Assembly: GCA_017397845.1 (NCBI GenBank)
Contig: JAFQHU010000003.1
Location: 1 to 64,000 of the forward strand
Length of the DNA stretch: 64,000 bases
Reading direction: 5' to 3'
DNA from: Clostridia bacterium
GTDB taxonomy: Bacteria; Bacillota; Clostridia; Oscillospirales; Acutalibacteraceae
The position numbers and the translations under genes are program-made. The notes below the pieces were generated by a model. It was not told the DNA's origin, ran no database searches, and saw only the letters and a program-made list of their open reading frames with translations. Positions 1 through 8,583 of the stretch are shown in pieces; positions within the stretch are counted from its first letter, which is position 1; every line of letters starts with the position of its first letter.

Positions 1-2
1 AT

Positions 3-191
3 AATGCAGATGAGTTAAATATGCCTCATTCAGAAGAAATTGATTTTATGATTTGGGCTGTATATGGTGAATTACATACAAAAAGTATAGAAAATTTTAA
101 AAAAGGCATTAAAACGGTTGGTTTATCGGAATTAAGTCATACTGAAATAAGCAGAAGATATATTAAGTCTTGTTTGGAAGCTGACTTGTGA
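3..191 (+). CDS. C-terminal fragment of an unknown protein
   Basis: An open frame of 62 codons enters from the left edge and stops with TGA at 189-191; its start lies outside the window. It encodes a mostly polar, probably helical tail ending in KSCLEADL. I do not recognise the family. The stretch is clearly richer in A+T than the genes that follow, so it may be an accessory or transferred gene. Only the frame and the stop are certain. Confidence 0.5.
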   Translation, partial: NADELNMPHSEEIDFMIWAVYGELHTKSIENFKKGIKTVGLSELSHTEISRRYIKSCLEADL

Positions 192-275
192 TAATAAAAA
201 TCAATTGTTGCTAGATTAAGCCATAAACACAAAAATCTACAATTTTTACATAAGTTCGTCGATTTCTGAAACAGT

Positions 276-304
276 TTGACAAAAGGATAATTCAGTTATA
301 TAAT
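276..304 (+). promoter_or_regulatory. Consensus sigma-A promoter for the metallophosphoesterase gene
   Basis: TTGACA at 276-281 and TATAAT at 299-304 are separated by exactly 17 bases, a perfect match to the vegetative consensus. Transcription would start near 311, about 45 bases upstream of the chosen ATG at 356. Confidence 0.85.
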
Positions 305-355
305 TAATCTGCTGAATTGATCAGGCTTAATTGCCGGAAAAGGAGAAAAACTTTT

Positions 356-1609
356 ATGAAAAAGCATAAAAAAAGGAAAAAATTTATTATTATTTTAATC
401 GCTGCGGTGCTGGTTATTGCCGCAGTTACAGCGGGAGTCAACTATATGGCGTTCCGCAATCTGCTGGAAAAAGGAAATACATACGACAAGATAGAATATG
501 AAAAACAGCTTGTTCCCGAAAAGGATGAAAACGGTAACTGGTATTTTACTACTGACGGTGATTTTAAGGTAATGCATCTTACGGATATTCATATCGGCGG
601 CGGTTTTCTTTCAAAGGCTATGGATGAAAAAGCTCTCAATGCCGTTGCGGCAATGGTGACAAAAGAAAAGCCCGATCTTGTTATCGCCACGGGGGATATT
701 GCTTTTCCTGTACCTTATACGGCGGGTACTTTTAACAATTACAGCGGTGCAAAGGCCTTTGGAAATCTTATGGAAAGTCTTGGCGTATATTGGGACGTCA
801 CCTTCGGAAATCACGATGCTGAGGCCTACTCGTATTTTGACAGAAAAGCTGTGTCAGAGATTTATTCTGATGAAGACTTTAATTTTTGTCTTTTCCAGCC
901 GGGACCCGAAGATGTGGACGGATACGGAAATCATGTTATAGAAGTGAAAAATTCTGACGGAATAATTACTCAGGCTATGGTGCTGATTGACTCTCTGGAT
1001 TACGTGAAAAGTAATATTATCGAAAGCATTAAGGGTAATTATGATAATATTCACGCCAATCAGGTGGAGTGGTACGAATCCGAAATCGAAAGAATGAATA
1101 ACGAAAACCAAAAAATCAACAAATCATCGGTACCTGTAAAGACTATGGCGTTTTTTCATATTCCCTTGGTTGAAATGGATGATGCATGGAATGAGTTCCG
1201 TGAAAACGGTTATAATGATACGGAAAATTTCACATATGTGGAAGGTATAATAGGCGAACAGGGCAGACAGGTTTGCTGCGGTTTGGGCGAGGATGACCTT
1301 TTTGAAAAAATGCTTGAGCTCGGTTCGACCAAAGCGATATTCAATGGTCATGACCATGTTAATAATACAACCTTTGAATACAAGGGAATTACTTTCAGTT
1401 ATGGCTACAGTATCGACTATTTTGCCTATTCCGGAATAGATAAGCTCGGCTCACAGAGAGGCTGTACCGTGATTTCATGTAAACCCGACACAACCTTCAC
1501 TATCGATAAATACAACTATTATTCAGACAGGTATGAACTTGAGGGATTTGAGCGTGAAGATGTTACCATGCAGTTTGAGGACGTAACATATCAGGTTCTT
1601 CCCGAATAA
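356..1609 (+). CDS. Membrane-anchored metallophosphoesterase (calcineurin-like)
   Basis: The protein has 417 residues. After a basic N-terminus, a hydrophobic helix (about residues 9-28) looks like a signal anchor, which would place the enzyme outside the membrane. The two-metal phosphoesterase motifs follow in order: DIH at about 77, GD at about 115, GNHD at about 151 and GHDH at about 331. The substrate cannot be read from the sequence; nucleotides or phosphate esters are typical for the family. The ATG at 356 is preferred over an upstream in-frame codon at 317 because AAGGAGA lies just before it and the promoter at 276-304 would leave almost no leader for the earlier start. It is a single-gene unit closed by the hairpin at 1617-1650. 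A second enzyme of the superfamily lies at 56414-57526 with the opposite membrane anchoring. Confidence 0.85.
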   Translation: MKKHKKRKKFIIILIAAVLVIAAVTAGVNYMAFRNLLEKGNTYDKIEYEKQLVPEKDENGNWYFTTDGDFKVMHLTDIHIGGGFLSKAMDEKALNAVAAMVTKEKPDLVIATGDIAFPVPYTAGTFNNYSGAKAFGNLMESLGVYWDVTFGNHDAEAYSYFDRKAVSEIYSDEDFNFCLFQPGPEDVDGYGNHVIEVKNSDGIITQAMVLIDSLDYVKSNIIESIKGNYDNIHANQVEWYESEIERMNNENQKINKSSVPVKTMAFFHIPLVEMDDAWNEFRENGYNDTENFTYVEGIIGEQGRQVCCGLGEDDLFEKMLELGSTKAIFNGHDHVNNTTFEYKGITFSYGYSIDYFAYSGIDKLGSQRGCTVISCKPDTTFTIDKYNYYSDRYELEGFEREDVTMQFEDVTYQVLPE

Positions 1610-1616
1610 TTTAAAT

Positions 1617-1650
1617 AAAAAGTTACTGCATCTGCAGTGACTTTTTATTT
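1617..1650 (+). terminator. Intrinsic terminator after the metallophosphoesterase
   Basis: Arms AAAAAGTTACTGCA and TGCAGTGACTTTTT are nearly perfect complements (one G-T pair) and run into T-rich sequence. It separates the gene from the promoter at 1668-1696. Confidence 0.8.
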
Positions 1651-1667
1651 TAAGATTATTATGATTG

Positions 1668-1696
1668 TTGACATATTTTGTTCGTAATGGTAAAAT
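1668..1696 (+). promoter_or_regulatory. Sigma-A promoter of the lipase-GH127 operon
   Basis: TTGACA at 1668-1673, 17 bases, TAAAAT at 1691-1696. It lies directly behind the preceding terminator and about 30 bases before the lipase start, so it probably drives the genes from 1727 to 8387. Confidence 0.75.
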
Positions 1697-1726
1697 ATTT
1701 ATCAAACAGAAAAAGGAGATGTGTCT

Positions 1727-3013
1727 ATGAAGAAAATCAAAAAAATACTTTCTTTACTTTTAAACCTTATTATAATTCTTTCCTGCTGCAATCTTTTTTC
1801 TTTTGCTCAGGATAATACGGCAAAGAGTAACAATTATCCCTTTGTTCTTGTGCACGGACTCGGCGGATGGGGACAGTATGATGCCATCACCGAAAGCTAT
1901 CCCTATTGGGGAGCCGGTGCAGGTATGAGTGAAGGGGAAGGCGATTTCGTAAAATTTCTTTCCGAAAACGGTTATGAGGCTTATGCTGTTTCTGTGGGTC
2001 CCGTAAACAGTGCTTGGGACAGAGCGTGTGAAATTTATGCTCAGCTGACGGGTACTGTGGTCGATTACGGCAAAGCACATTCAGAAGCCCACAATCACGC
2101 ACGATACGGCAGAAGCTTTGAAGGTAAGCCTTTGATGGGAAGGGTTTGGTCACCGGACGAACCGATTAATCTTGTCGGCCATTCCTTCGGCGGTCCGGCA
2201 AGCAGACTTTTTGCTTCTCTTATGGCTTTTGGGGATGAAGCTGAAATCGCTGCCACAGGCAGTGACACATCACCTCTTTTCACCGGAGGACACAGCAAAA
2301 CCGTACACAGCGTAATTACACTTTCCGGATGTCACAACGGTTCTCAGATTGCTAACCTTATAGTTGACCCTATTGTACCGCTTTTCTTTATCGCTGTTAT
2401 AGTTAACCTTATGTCTGTTTTTAATAATAAATCCGCAGGAATGAATTCTGACCTCGGTCTTTCTCATTTCGGCCTTTCACCCGATGAAAAATCAGAGACG
2501 GTTGATTTCGACCTGAGAAAAGTTATCAATTATGTAAGGTCCGGTGATAATGCGGGGGTAGATCTTACGGTGGGCGGCTCACAGGAGCTTAACCAAAAAA
2601 TCAAAATGAGCCCCGATACTTATTATTATTCGGTTTCGGGTACGGTTACAGAGGTAAACAAATGGGGAAGACAGGAGAAGACCCATGAGACAGCCCCTAT
2701 TTTTAACTCTACAGCACAGCTTATTACATTGAGCCAGGGACTTGTGATTGACGGTATAAAGATGGATAAGGAATGGGCAAATAATGACGGTATGGTACCG
2801 CTTAAAAGTGCACTTTATCCTCTTGACGAAAAGGATAATGCGTTCTCTTATGTAGAGGCGTTGAGCCGAAACAGCGTAAAACCCGGTTCATGGTATTATA
2901 TGAATCCGATTTACGGTATGGATCATGGAGATTATTGCGGTACGACCGATGATTATCCCGAAGGTTATGAAAAATTCTGGTTAGGTCTTGCCGAGATGGC
3001 GACAGCAAGATAA
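1727..3013 (+). CDS. Secreted triacylglycerol lipase-like alpha/beta hydrolase
   Basis: This 428-residue protein begins with a typical signal peptide (KK-rich start, hydrophobic core to about residue 27). The mature part starts with FVLVHGLGGWG, the oxyanion-hole region of staphylococcal-type lipases. GHSFGG (about 151) holds the nucleophilic Ser. NNDG (about 353) fits the catalytic-acid or calcium region, and MDHGDY (about 399) fits the catalytic His. Family knowledge predicts hydrolysis of acyl esters outside the cell. The ATG at 1727 is chosen over GTG at 1721 because AAAGGAG would sit only two to three bases from the GTG. Transporter and GH127 genes follow closely. The acyl substrate is not determined, and an esterase acting on plant polymers is an alternative. 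Confidence 0.82.
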   Translation: MKKIKKILSLLLNLIIILSCCNLFSFAQDNTAKSNNYPFVLVHGLGGWGQYDAITESYPYWGAGAGMSEGEGDFVKFLSENGYEAYAVSVGPVNSAWDRACEIYAQLTGTVVDYGKAHSEAHNHARYGRSFEGKPLMGRVWSPDEPINLVGHSFGGPASRLFASLMAFGDEAEIAATGSDTSPLFTGGHSKTVHSVITLSGCHNGSQIANLIVDPIVPLFFIAVIVNLMSVFNNKSAGMNSDLGLSHFGLSPDEKSETVDFDLRKVINYVRSGDNAGVDLTVGGSQELNQKIKMSPDTYYYSVSGTVTEVNKWGRQEKTHETAPIFNSTAQLITLSQGLVIDGIKMDKEWANNDGMVPLKSALYPLDEKDNAFSYVEALSRNSVKPGSWYYMNPIYGMDHGDYCGTTDDYPEGYEKFWLGLAEMATAR

Positions 3014-3042
3014 TTATTTGCGGATTAAAGGGACAGGAAAAA

Positions 3043-4446
3043 ATGACTAATGAAAAATTAAGCAAAAAGAATTGGTTTATAATCACCTTGTTTTGTTTTA
3101 TGGGAGGTATTGCATGGAATACTGAAAACATGTATTTCAATACCTTTATCACCAATGAAATATATGCAGATGTGTCTCAGGCGGCAATCTTAGGCTCTAT
3201 GGAAGCAACTACTGCCGTAGCGAGGATGGTAGCGCTTTCTGCGATTGCGGCAGTTCTCACCACATTTGTAATGGGTGCACTCAGTGATAAGCTTAAAAAC
3301 CGGAAAATGTTTATATCTGTAGGTTATATTCTTTGGGGTATGGTTACCGCTATGTTCGGATTCATCAGCAAAGAAAACGTAGCTGGTCTTTTAAATCTTA
3401 CCGATGAGGCAAAAATTCTCGGATGCACGGTGTGGTTTGTTATCCTGATGGATATTGTTATGACCTTTATGGGTTCAACAAGTAATGACGCAGCATTTCA
3501 GGCTTGGGTTACGGATGTTACTGTGCCAAGACAAAGAGCGGCCGTTGAGACGGTATTGTCCGTTGTCGGCACCGTATCGTCTTTTGCGGTAACGGGTGTG
3601 GGCAGCTTTGCACAAGCCGGTACCATCACCTATAAGCTTTTCTTCGGTGTGCTCGGTCTTGTGGTGACTTTGTGCGGTGTGCTCGGACTTTTCCTTATCA
3701 AAGATCCGCCGCGTACATTGCAGATTGAAAGCTCATCAAATTATTGGGCTGATCTTTTCTACGGCTTCAGACCTTCTGTAATAAAAGAGAACGCAAGGCT
3801 TTATCTTTCTCTTGTATCCTTTTGTGTTGCCATCATTTCTTTCCAGGTTTTCTATCCCTATCTCCTTACATATGTTCAGTATGTGGTTATTCCCGATAAC
3901 GGCGGTGTGAGTAATATCCTTAGGCCTTCGGTTATAATTGTGGCTGTTATTGTGGTGGCTTTACTTCTGGCATGTATCGTAACTCTTCTCAAAATGTCTG
4001 CAACCAAAAAAGGCGTTTGTCTCGTTTTGGGCGTTATTGTGATGACATTGGGATTTTTCCTTATGTCAACAAGTACGGGTATTTATGTCATTCTTGTCAG
4101 CCTGTTACCCGTTGTGCTCGGTAACGCATTGGTAAATATTTTGTTTGGTGCCGCAGTTAAGGACTTCATTCCCGAAGGCAAGGCAGGTCTTTTCCAGGGC
4201 ATAAGAATGATATTTACCGTGCTTATTCCCATGGTAGTCGGCCCGGTTATCGGTGACATGGCTTGCCGGAGTGCGGCGCAAACCATCATAAATGAGGCAG
4301 GAGCAGAAGTAATCGTGCCCGCAAAGAATATGTTCCTTTGGGCGGGTGTTGTGTGCGTATTTGCGCTGATTCCTCTTTGGTTCCTTATAAAAAAAGGCTT
4401 TGATATCAAAGGAGAAAGGAAAGAGAAATCTGAAAACATTGCTTGA
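3043..4446 (+). CDS. MFS transporter
   Basis: The protein has 467 residues with about twelve hydrophobic segments. A loop resembling the MFS motif between helices 2 and 3 (GALSDKLKNRK, about 87-97) supports the major facilitator superfamily. The long internal loops and a basic C-terminal tail (KGERKEKSE) fit an inner-membrane carrier. It starts 29 bases after the lipase and ends 11 bases before the GH127 gene, so it belongs to the same transcript. The context suggests import of a sugar or oligosaccharide released outside the cell, but the substrate is not visible in the sequence. Confidence 0.8.
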   Translation: MTNEKLSKKNWFIITLFCFMGGIAWNTENMYFNTFITNEIYADVSQAAILGSMEATTAVARMVALSAIAAVLTTFVMGALSDKLKNRKMFISVGYILWGMVTAMFGFISKENVAGLLNLTDEAKILGCTVWFVILMDIVMTFMGSTSNDAAFQAWVTDVTVPRQRAAVETVLSVVGTVSSFAVTGVGSFAQAGTITYKLFFGVLGLVVTLCGVLGLFLIKDPPRTLQIESSSNYWADLFYGFRPSVIKENARLYLSLVSFCVAIISFQVFYPYLLTYVQYVVIPDNGGVSNILRPSVIIVAVIVVALLLACIVTLLKMSATKKGVCLVLGVIVMTLGFFLMSTSTGIYVILVSLLPVVLGNALVNILFGAAVKDFIPEGKAGLFQGIRMIFTVLIPMVVGPVIGDMACRSAAQTIINEAGAEVIVPAKNMFLWAGVVCVFALIPLWFLIKKGFDIKGERKEKSENIA

Positions 4447-4457
4447 GGTGAAGGATT

Positions 4458-6278
4458 ATGAGCAAATGGAGCTTTTATACATCAAAAGAATTAAAGCCTG
4501 AGGGCTGGCTTCGCCGTCAGTTGGAAATTCAGGCGGAAGGTTTAAGCGGAAATCTCCATAAAATATGGCCCGATATCCGTGACAGTGCGTGGATCGGCGG
4601 AAACCGTGAGGGTTGGGAAAGGGTACCCTATTGGCTTGACGGTTTCATTCCTCTTGCGTATCTTTTAGAAAATGAAGAAATGATTGCCACCGTAAAAAAA
4701 TACATCGATGCCATCCTTTCTGCCCAAGAGGACGACGGGTGGATTTGTCCGTGCAAAAAAGAGGAAAGGGCAAAATATGACACGTGGGCAGTTCAGCTTA
4801 TATGCAAAACACTTAAGGTTTATTATGATTGCTCATCAGATGAAAGAATTCCTGACGTAATTTATAAAGTGCTCAGAAATTACTATGAAATGCTGAAAAG
4901 CGGTGAAACGAAGCTCTTTAAGTGGGCAAAGTACAGGTGGTTTGAATCTTTCATTTCGCTTAATTTCCTGTATGAAAAATACCGTGAGGAGTGGATAAAG
5001 GACCTTGCAAAAATAATTAAAGAGCAAGGCTTTGATTATAATACCGTAACTGAAAAATGGAAAAAGCCGAGACACGCATGGAAAATGAATACACACATTG
5101 TAAATATGTGTATGATGCTTAAAAGTGAAGCGGTTTCACATGAGCTTCTCGATGAAAAATATACGGACAATGCAGAAAGGCTTCGCAGTATTCTGGACAA
5201 ATATAACGGAACTGCTTTTGAGGGCTTCACGGGAGACGAGGTGCTTTCCGGACTTGATCCGACGAGAGGTACCGAATGCTGTGCGGTTGTTGAGCAGATG
5301 TATTCCTATGAGGAATTGTTTGCCGTTACGGGTGACAATAAATGGGCGGAACGTCTTGAAATTCTCGGCTTTAACGCTCTTCCCGCCACACTTAGTGAGG
5401 ATATGTGGACTCATCAGTATGTTCAGCAGGTCAACCAGATTGCCTGTCAGAAAACTATGATTATGGCTCCGTGGAGTACAAACGGACCTTATGCACATAC
5501 CTTCGGACTCGAACCTAATTTCGGATGCTGTACCGCAAATTTCAATCAGGGTTGGCCTAAATTTGCTCTTTCATCCTTTATGCATAAAGGCGACACCGTA
5601 ATTAATTCGATTATGATGCCTTCCGTTCTTAAGGATAATGATGTAACAATAAAGCTTGAAACAGATTATCCCTTTAATAATAAGATGCACTATTACATAG
5701 ATGCTCAAAAGGACTTTGAATTTTTGATTCGTATTCCTTCCTTTGCCGTAGAATTAAAAATGAACGGTGAAGCTGTTGAAGCAAAAGATCTTAAAATTGC
5801 CGTAAATAAGGGTAAAACGGAAATCGAATTGGAAATTACAGCGAAGCCCTTCCTTAAAAAAAGACCTCGCAATCTTTATGTGCTGCAGATGGGCTCACTG
5901 CTTTTTTCGGTGCCTGTTGCTTATGAAAAGAAAATGAGAGAATATACCCAAAAGGGTGTAGAGCGCAAATTCCCTTATTGCGATTATCAATTCATACCGA
6001 AAACTCCCTGGAATTACGGTTATGCTGATACTGATTTTGAAATTGAATATAACGGGGTAGGGGATATTCCTTTTTCACAGGAAAACCCGCCGATAACCGT
6101 TCAAGCAAAAATGCAAAAAATCAATTGGGGACTCAAATTTCCCTATCAGTCAATTTGCAGAAAAAGCCCGAAATCGGTAAATCCGATTTCTGAGGTAGAA
6201 AAAATTGAACTTTGTCCTTATGGATGTGCACGATTACGAATGACAGAGATGCCCGTTCTGGACAAAGTAAATACATAA
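4458..6278 (+). CDS. GH127-type beta-L-arabinofuranosidase (DUF1680)
   Basis: The 606-residue protein has no signal peptide, so it should act on imported substrate in the cytoplasm. It has the helical-barrel character of the GH127 / DUF1680 family. Two cysteine motifs match the zinc-thiolate active site known from that family: TECC at about residues 272-275 and GCCTANF at about 356-362. In characterised members one of these Cys residues is the nucleophile for cleaving beta-L-arabinofuranosides, with Glu and Cys holding zinc. The start has a good site (GAGGTGAAGGATT). The gene lies between two MFS carriers in one operon. The exact linkage specificity is an inference. Confidence 0.82.
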   Translation: MSKWSFYTSKELKPEGWLRRQLEIQAEGLSGNLHKIWPDIRDSAWIGGNREGWERVPYWLDGFIPLAYLLENEEMIATVKKYIDAILSAQEDDGWICPCKKEERAKYDTWAVQLICKTLKVYYDCSSDERIPDVIYKVLRNYYEMLKSGETKLFKWAKYRWFESFISLNFLYEKYREEWIKDLAKIIKEQGFDYNTVTEKWKKPRHAWKMNTHIVNMCMMLKSEAVSHELLDEKYTDNAERLRSILDKYNGTAFEGFTGDEVLSGLDPTRGTECCAVVEQMYSYEELFAVTGDNKWAERLEILGFNALPATLSEDMWTHQYVQQVNQIACQKTMIMAPWSTNGPYAHTFGLEPNFGCCTANFNQGWPKFALSSFMHKGDTVINSIMMPSVLKDNDVTIKLETDYPFNNKMHYYIDAQKDFEFLIRIPSFAVELKMNGEAVEAKDLKIAVNKGKTEIELEITAKPFLKKRPRNLYVLQMGSLLFSVPVAYEKKMREYTQKGVERKFPYCDYQFIPKTPWNYGYADTDFEIEYNGVGDIPFSQENPPITVQAKMQKINWGLKFPYQSICRKSPKSVNPISEVEKIELCPYGCARLRMTEMPVLDKVNT

Positions 6279-6293
6279 TGGAGGTAGTGTATT

Positions 6294-8387
6294 ATGGAAA
6301 ATAAAGAAAAAAGCGGTTTAGTTTCAAAAGCAAAGAGCGTTATTTCTACTGCTAAAGAATATTGGACTGAGCCACCGAAGGGTAATTATATTCCTTATAA
6401 GGAGGTAGCAAGCTTAAGCTGTGCCGGATTTGGCGTGCATTGGATGACCTTGCTTTCGGGTGTTATCAGTCTTGATGCATCCAGCTTTCTCGTGGGTGCA
6501 AGTATCGGTCTTAAACCGACAGATTTACAGATTATGGCCATCGTCGCAAACATCATAGGCATACCCATCGGTATTTTCCGCGCATGGTATTTTGATAACC
6601 ATAATCTCAAGGGTGGTAAGTTTTTACCGTTTCTGAAAATGTGCGGTTTTCCGATCGTTTTAATTGCGACAGTTTTCGTTTGGCTTCCTTATGAAAATAT
6701 GGACTACATCACAAAAGCTGTGGTTGTTTGGCTTATGAATTTTATGCTGAGTCTGTTTGCCGGATTTTTCAATGAAAGCTATACTTATTTTCAGCAAATT
6801 ATAACGCCGAACTCTCAGGAAAGAGCCAATGTAATGAGTATTTCTCAGGTGATTTATTCTCTTGCACCTACCATTACGGGACTTATAGTTCCTTTGGTTG
6901 CGGGTCTTACTTGGGGTCTTAATAACATATGGACATACAGAATAATTTATCCTCCGTTTACAGTTTTCGGACTTATACTTTGTGCGGTATTTTTCCGAAA
7001 GGTAAAAGAGAGACTTATACTTCCGAAAAAGAAGCCTGAGCCTGTCAGAATGTTTGATGCTCTCAGAGAGGTTGCAAAAAATAAATATTATTGGATTATA
7101 CAGGCTGCGGGTTGGGTTGTATTTCTTGAATCCGGTTACGGTGTGATTTTAGGTTGGTCCTTTGTTTACGGCCACGGCGGTGAGTATCAGGCATCTCTCG
7201 GTTTGGCAAATACAGTTATCGGTAACGCTGCATTATGGTCCATGCTTCTTTGCCCTGTGGTAATTAAAGCTATCGGTAAGAGAAATCTTCTCATTACAGC
7301 TAATACAATCAATATTTTCATCCTGCTTATACTGTATTTCGTATATGAAAACCTGATTATGATTTGCGTAATATGGTACATAAATACTTTTATAAACACC
7401 TTCTGGAATATAGTTCAGCATCAGATAAGTGCCGACATGAGGGATTATCATCAATGGAAAACCGGAGTAAGAGTTGACGGCCTTTTCGGACCTTTGGGAA
7501 TGATAGGTACATTCATCGGCTTCTTTACGGGTATGGTTTATCCTGCGATTTATGAAAAGATGGGACTTTTGGAGGATTATAATGTTCTTTACGATGATGC
7601 AGTAAGAAATAATCTTTTCGAGGTGCTTATATTATGCTCAGCTTTCGGCGCACTTCTGAACCTCATTCCTTATTGCTTCTATGACCTTACGGAAAACAAG
7701 CACAAAGCTTATGTCGGAGTTCTTAAAATCCGTGCCATGTTTGAAAATCACGCAATGGGTGTTTTGGAAGACGGCGAGTTAGAGGGAGCTATGTCCGTTA
7801 TTATCGAGGCAAGAGAAAATTTCGGCAAAGAAAAAACAACTGTAAATAAAACCTATGACAAAACACAGCGAAAAGAGATAAAGGAAAAAAATCTTGCTAT
7901 TGAAAGAGCAGCCATCATTATGAAGGATCTCGAAAAATTCAGCACAGAAGCAGGAAAAGCCAGACTCGTTCAGGCTAAAGCAGATACTTCAAAGGGTAAG
8001 ATGTATTTTTATGAAAATGCTGATGAAGAGCTTAAAGCTGCAAAAAAATTGCCTAAGTCAACCGAAGCCGAAAAAGAAATACGTTCCGATGCTATAAAAA
8101 ATGCACGAATTAAAAAAGAATCGGCATCGCTGATAAGAAAATACGGAAAAGATAATCTGATTGCTCCCGATGAGGCTGTCAAAGAGGAAATTATAAACAG
8201 AGAAGCAAAGAGCTTCCTTGACAGTATAAAAATCAAACGTGAACTCAACGCTTGGCTCAAAGCAGCTTCCGTTTATGACAGAGCAATAAAGCCTTTTACT
8301 GACGCAGAAATCCTTATCAGACAAGCGGAAAGCTACACTCATTATGAGGAGCTCGAAGAAAAATACCGTCTTATTAAAAATATGTAA
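6294..8387 (+). CDS. MFS/GPH-like transporter with an extra C-terminal cytosolic domain
   Basis: The 697-residue protein is much longer than a normal sugar carrier (about 450-500). Roughly residues 45-460 hold about twelve hydrophobic helices with GPH-like features. From about residue 465 to the end is a charged, Lys- and Glu-rich, mostly helical stretch without membrane segments. GGAGGTAG precedes the ATG, and the stop of the GH127 gene is 15 bases upstream. Context points to transport of an arabinose-containing saccharide, which is inferred. The tail is not the PTS IIA-like domain seen on some GPH carriers such as LacS: I see no matching His phosphorylation motif. It may be a regulatory or interaction domain. 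Confidence 0.75.
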   Translation: MENKEKSGLVSKAKSVISTAKEYWTEPPKGNYIPYKEVASLSCAGFGVHWMTLLSGVISLDASSFLVGASIGLKPTDLQIMAIVANIIGIPIGIFRAWYFDNHNLKGGKFLPFLKMCGFPIVLIATVFVWLPYENMDYITKAVVVWLMNFMLSLFAGFFNESYTYFQQIITPNSQERANVMSISQVIYSLAPTITGLIVPLVAGLTWGLNNIWTYRIIYPPFTVFGLILCAVFFRKVKERLILPKKKPEPVRMFDALREVAKNKYYWIIQAAGWVVFLESGYGVILGWSFVYGHGGEYQASLGLANTVIGNAALWSMLLCPVVIKAIGKRNLLITANTINIFILLILYFVYENLIMICVIWYINTFINTFWNIVQHQISADMRDYHQWKTGVRVDGLFGPLGMIGTFIGFFTGMVYPAIYEKMGLLEDYNVLYDDAVRNNLFEVLILCSAFGALLNLIPYCFYDLTENKHKAYVGVLKIRAMFENHAMGVLEDGELEGAMSVIIEARENFGKEKTTVNKTYDKTQRKEIKEKNLAIERAAIIMKDLEKFSTEAGKARLVQAKADTSKGKMYFYENADEELKAAKKLPKSTEAEKEIRSDAIKNARIKKESASLIRKYGKDNLIAPDEAVKEEIINREAKSFLDSIKIKRELNAWLKAASVYDRAIKPFTDAEILIRQAESYTHYEELEEKYRLIKNM

Positions 8388-8394
8388 AATACAT

Positions 8395-8469
8395 GAAAGA
8401 AAAGTCCATGGAAAACACTTCGTCTGACTTATTTACGGAGTGCATCCCTTCGGACTTTTCTTTTTTTAT
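8395..8469 (+). terminator. Long two-part terminator hairpin closing the GH127 operon
   Basis: Outer arms AAAGAAAAGTCC and GGACTTTTCTTT pair over 12 bases and end in a run of seven T. Inside, CACTTCGT and ACGGAGTG form a second 8-bp stem (one G-T pair). The right part contains GCATCCCTTCGG, which recurs in the vanY-like gene near 14101. Confidence 0.8.
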
Positions 8470-8526
8470 GTGTTTACTCAAAAAATATGTAACATACCGT
8501 ATTTATTCATACTTTTATAATATTTT

Positions 8527-8555
8527 TTGACTATATTAAACGTGATTGAGATAAT
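8527..8555 (+). promoter_or_regulatory. Probable sigma-A promoter for the SGNH-like gene
   Basis: TTGACT at 8527-8532, 17 bases, GATAAT at 8550-8555, about 29 bases before the ATG at 8584. Confidence 0.65.
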
Positions 8556-8583
8556 TCAGTAACGTCAGAATACGGAGGAAAAA

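Noticed and set aside
1721..1726. GTG start for the lipase six bases upstream
   Set aside because: The ribosome site AAAGGAG would be only two to three bases away; ATG 1727 has proper spacing.
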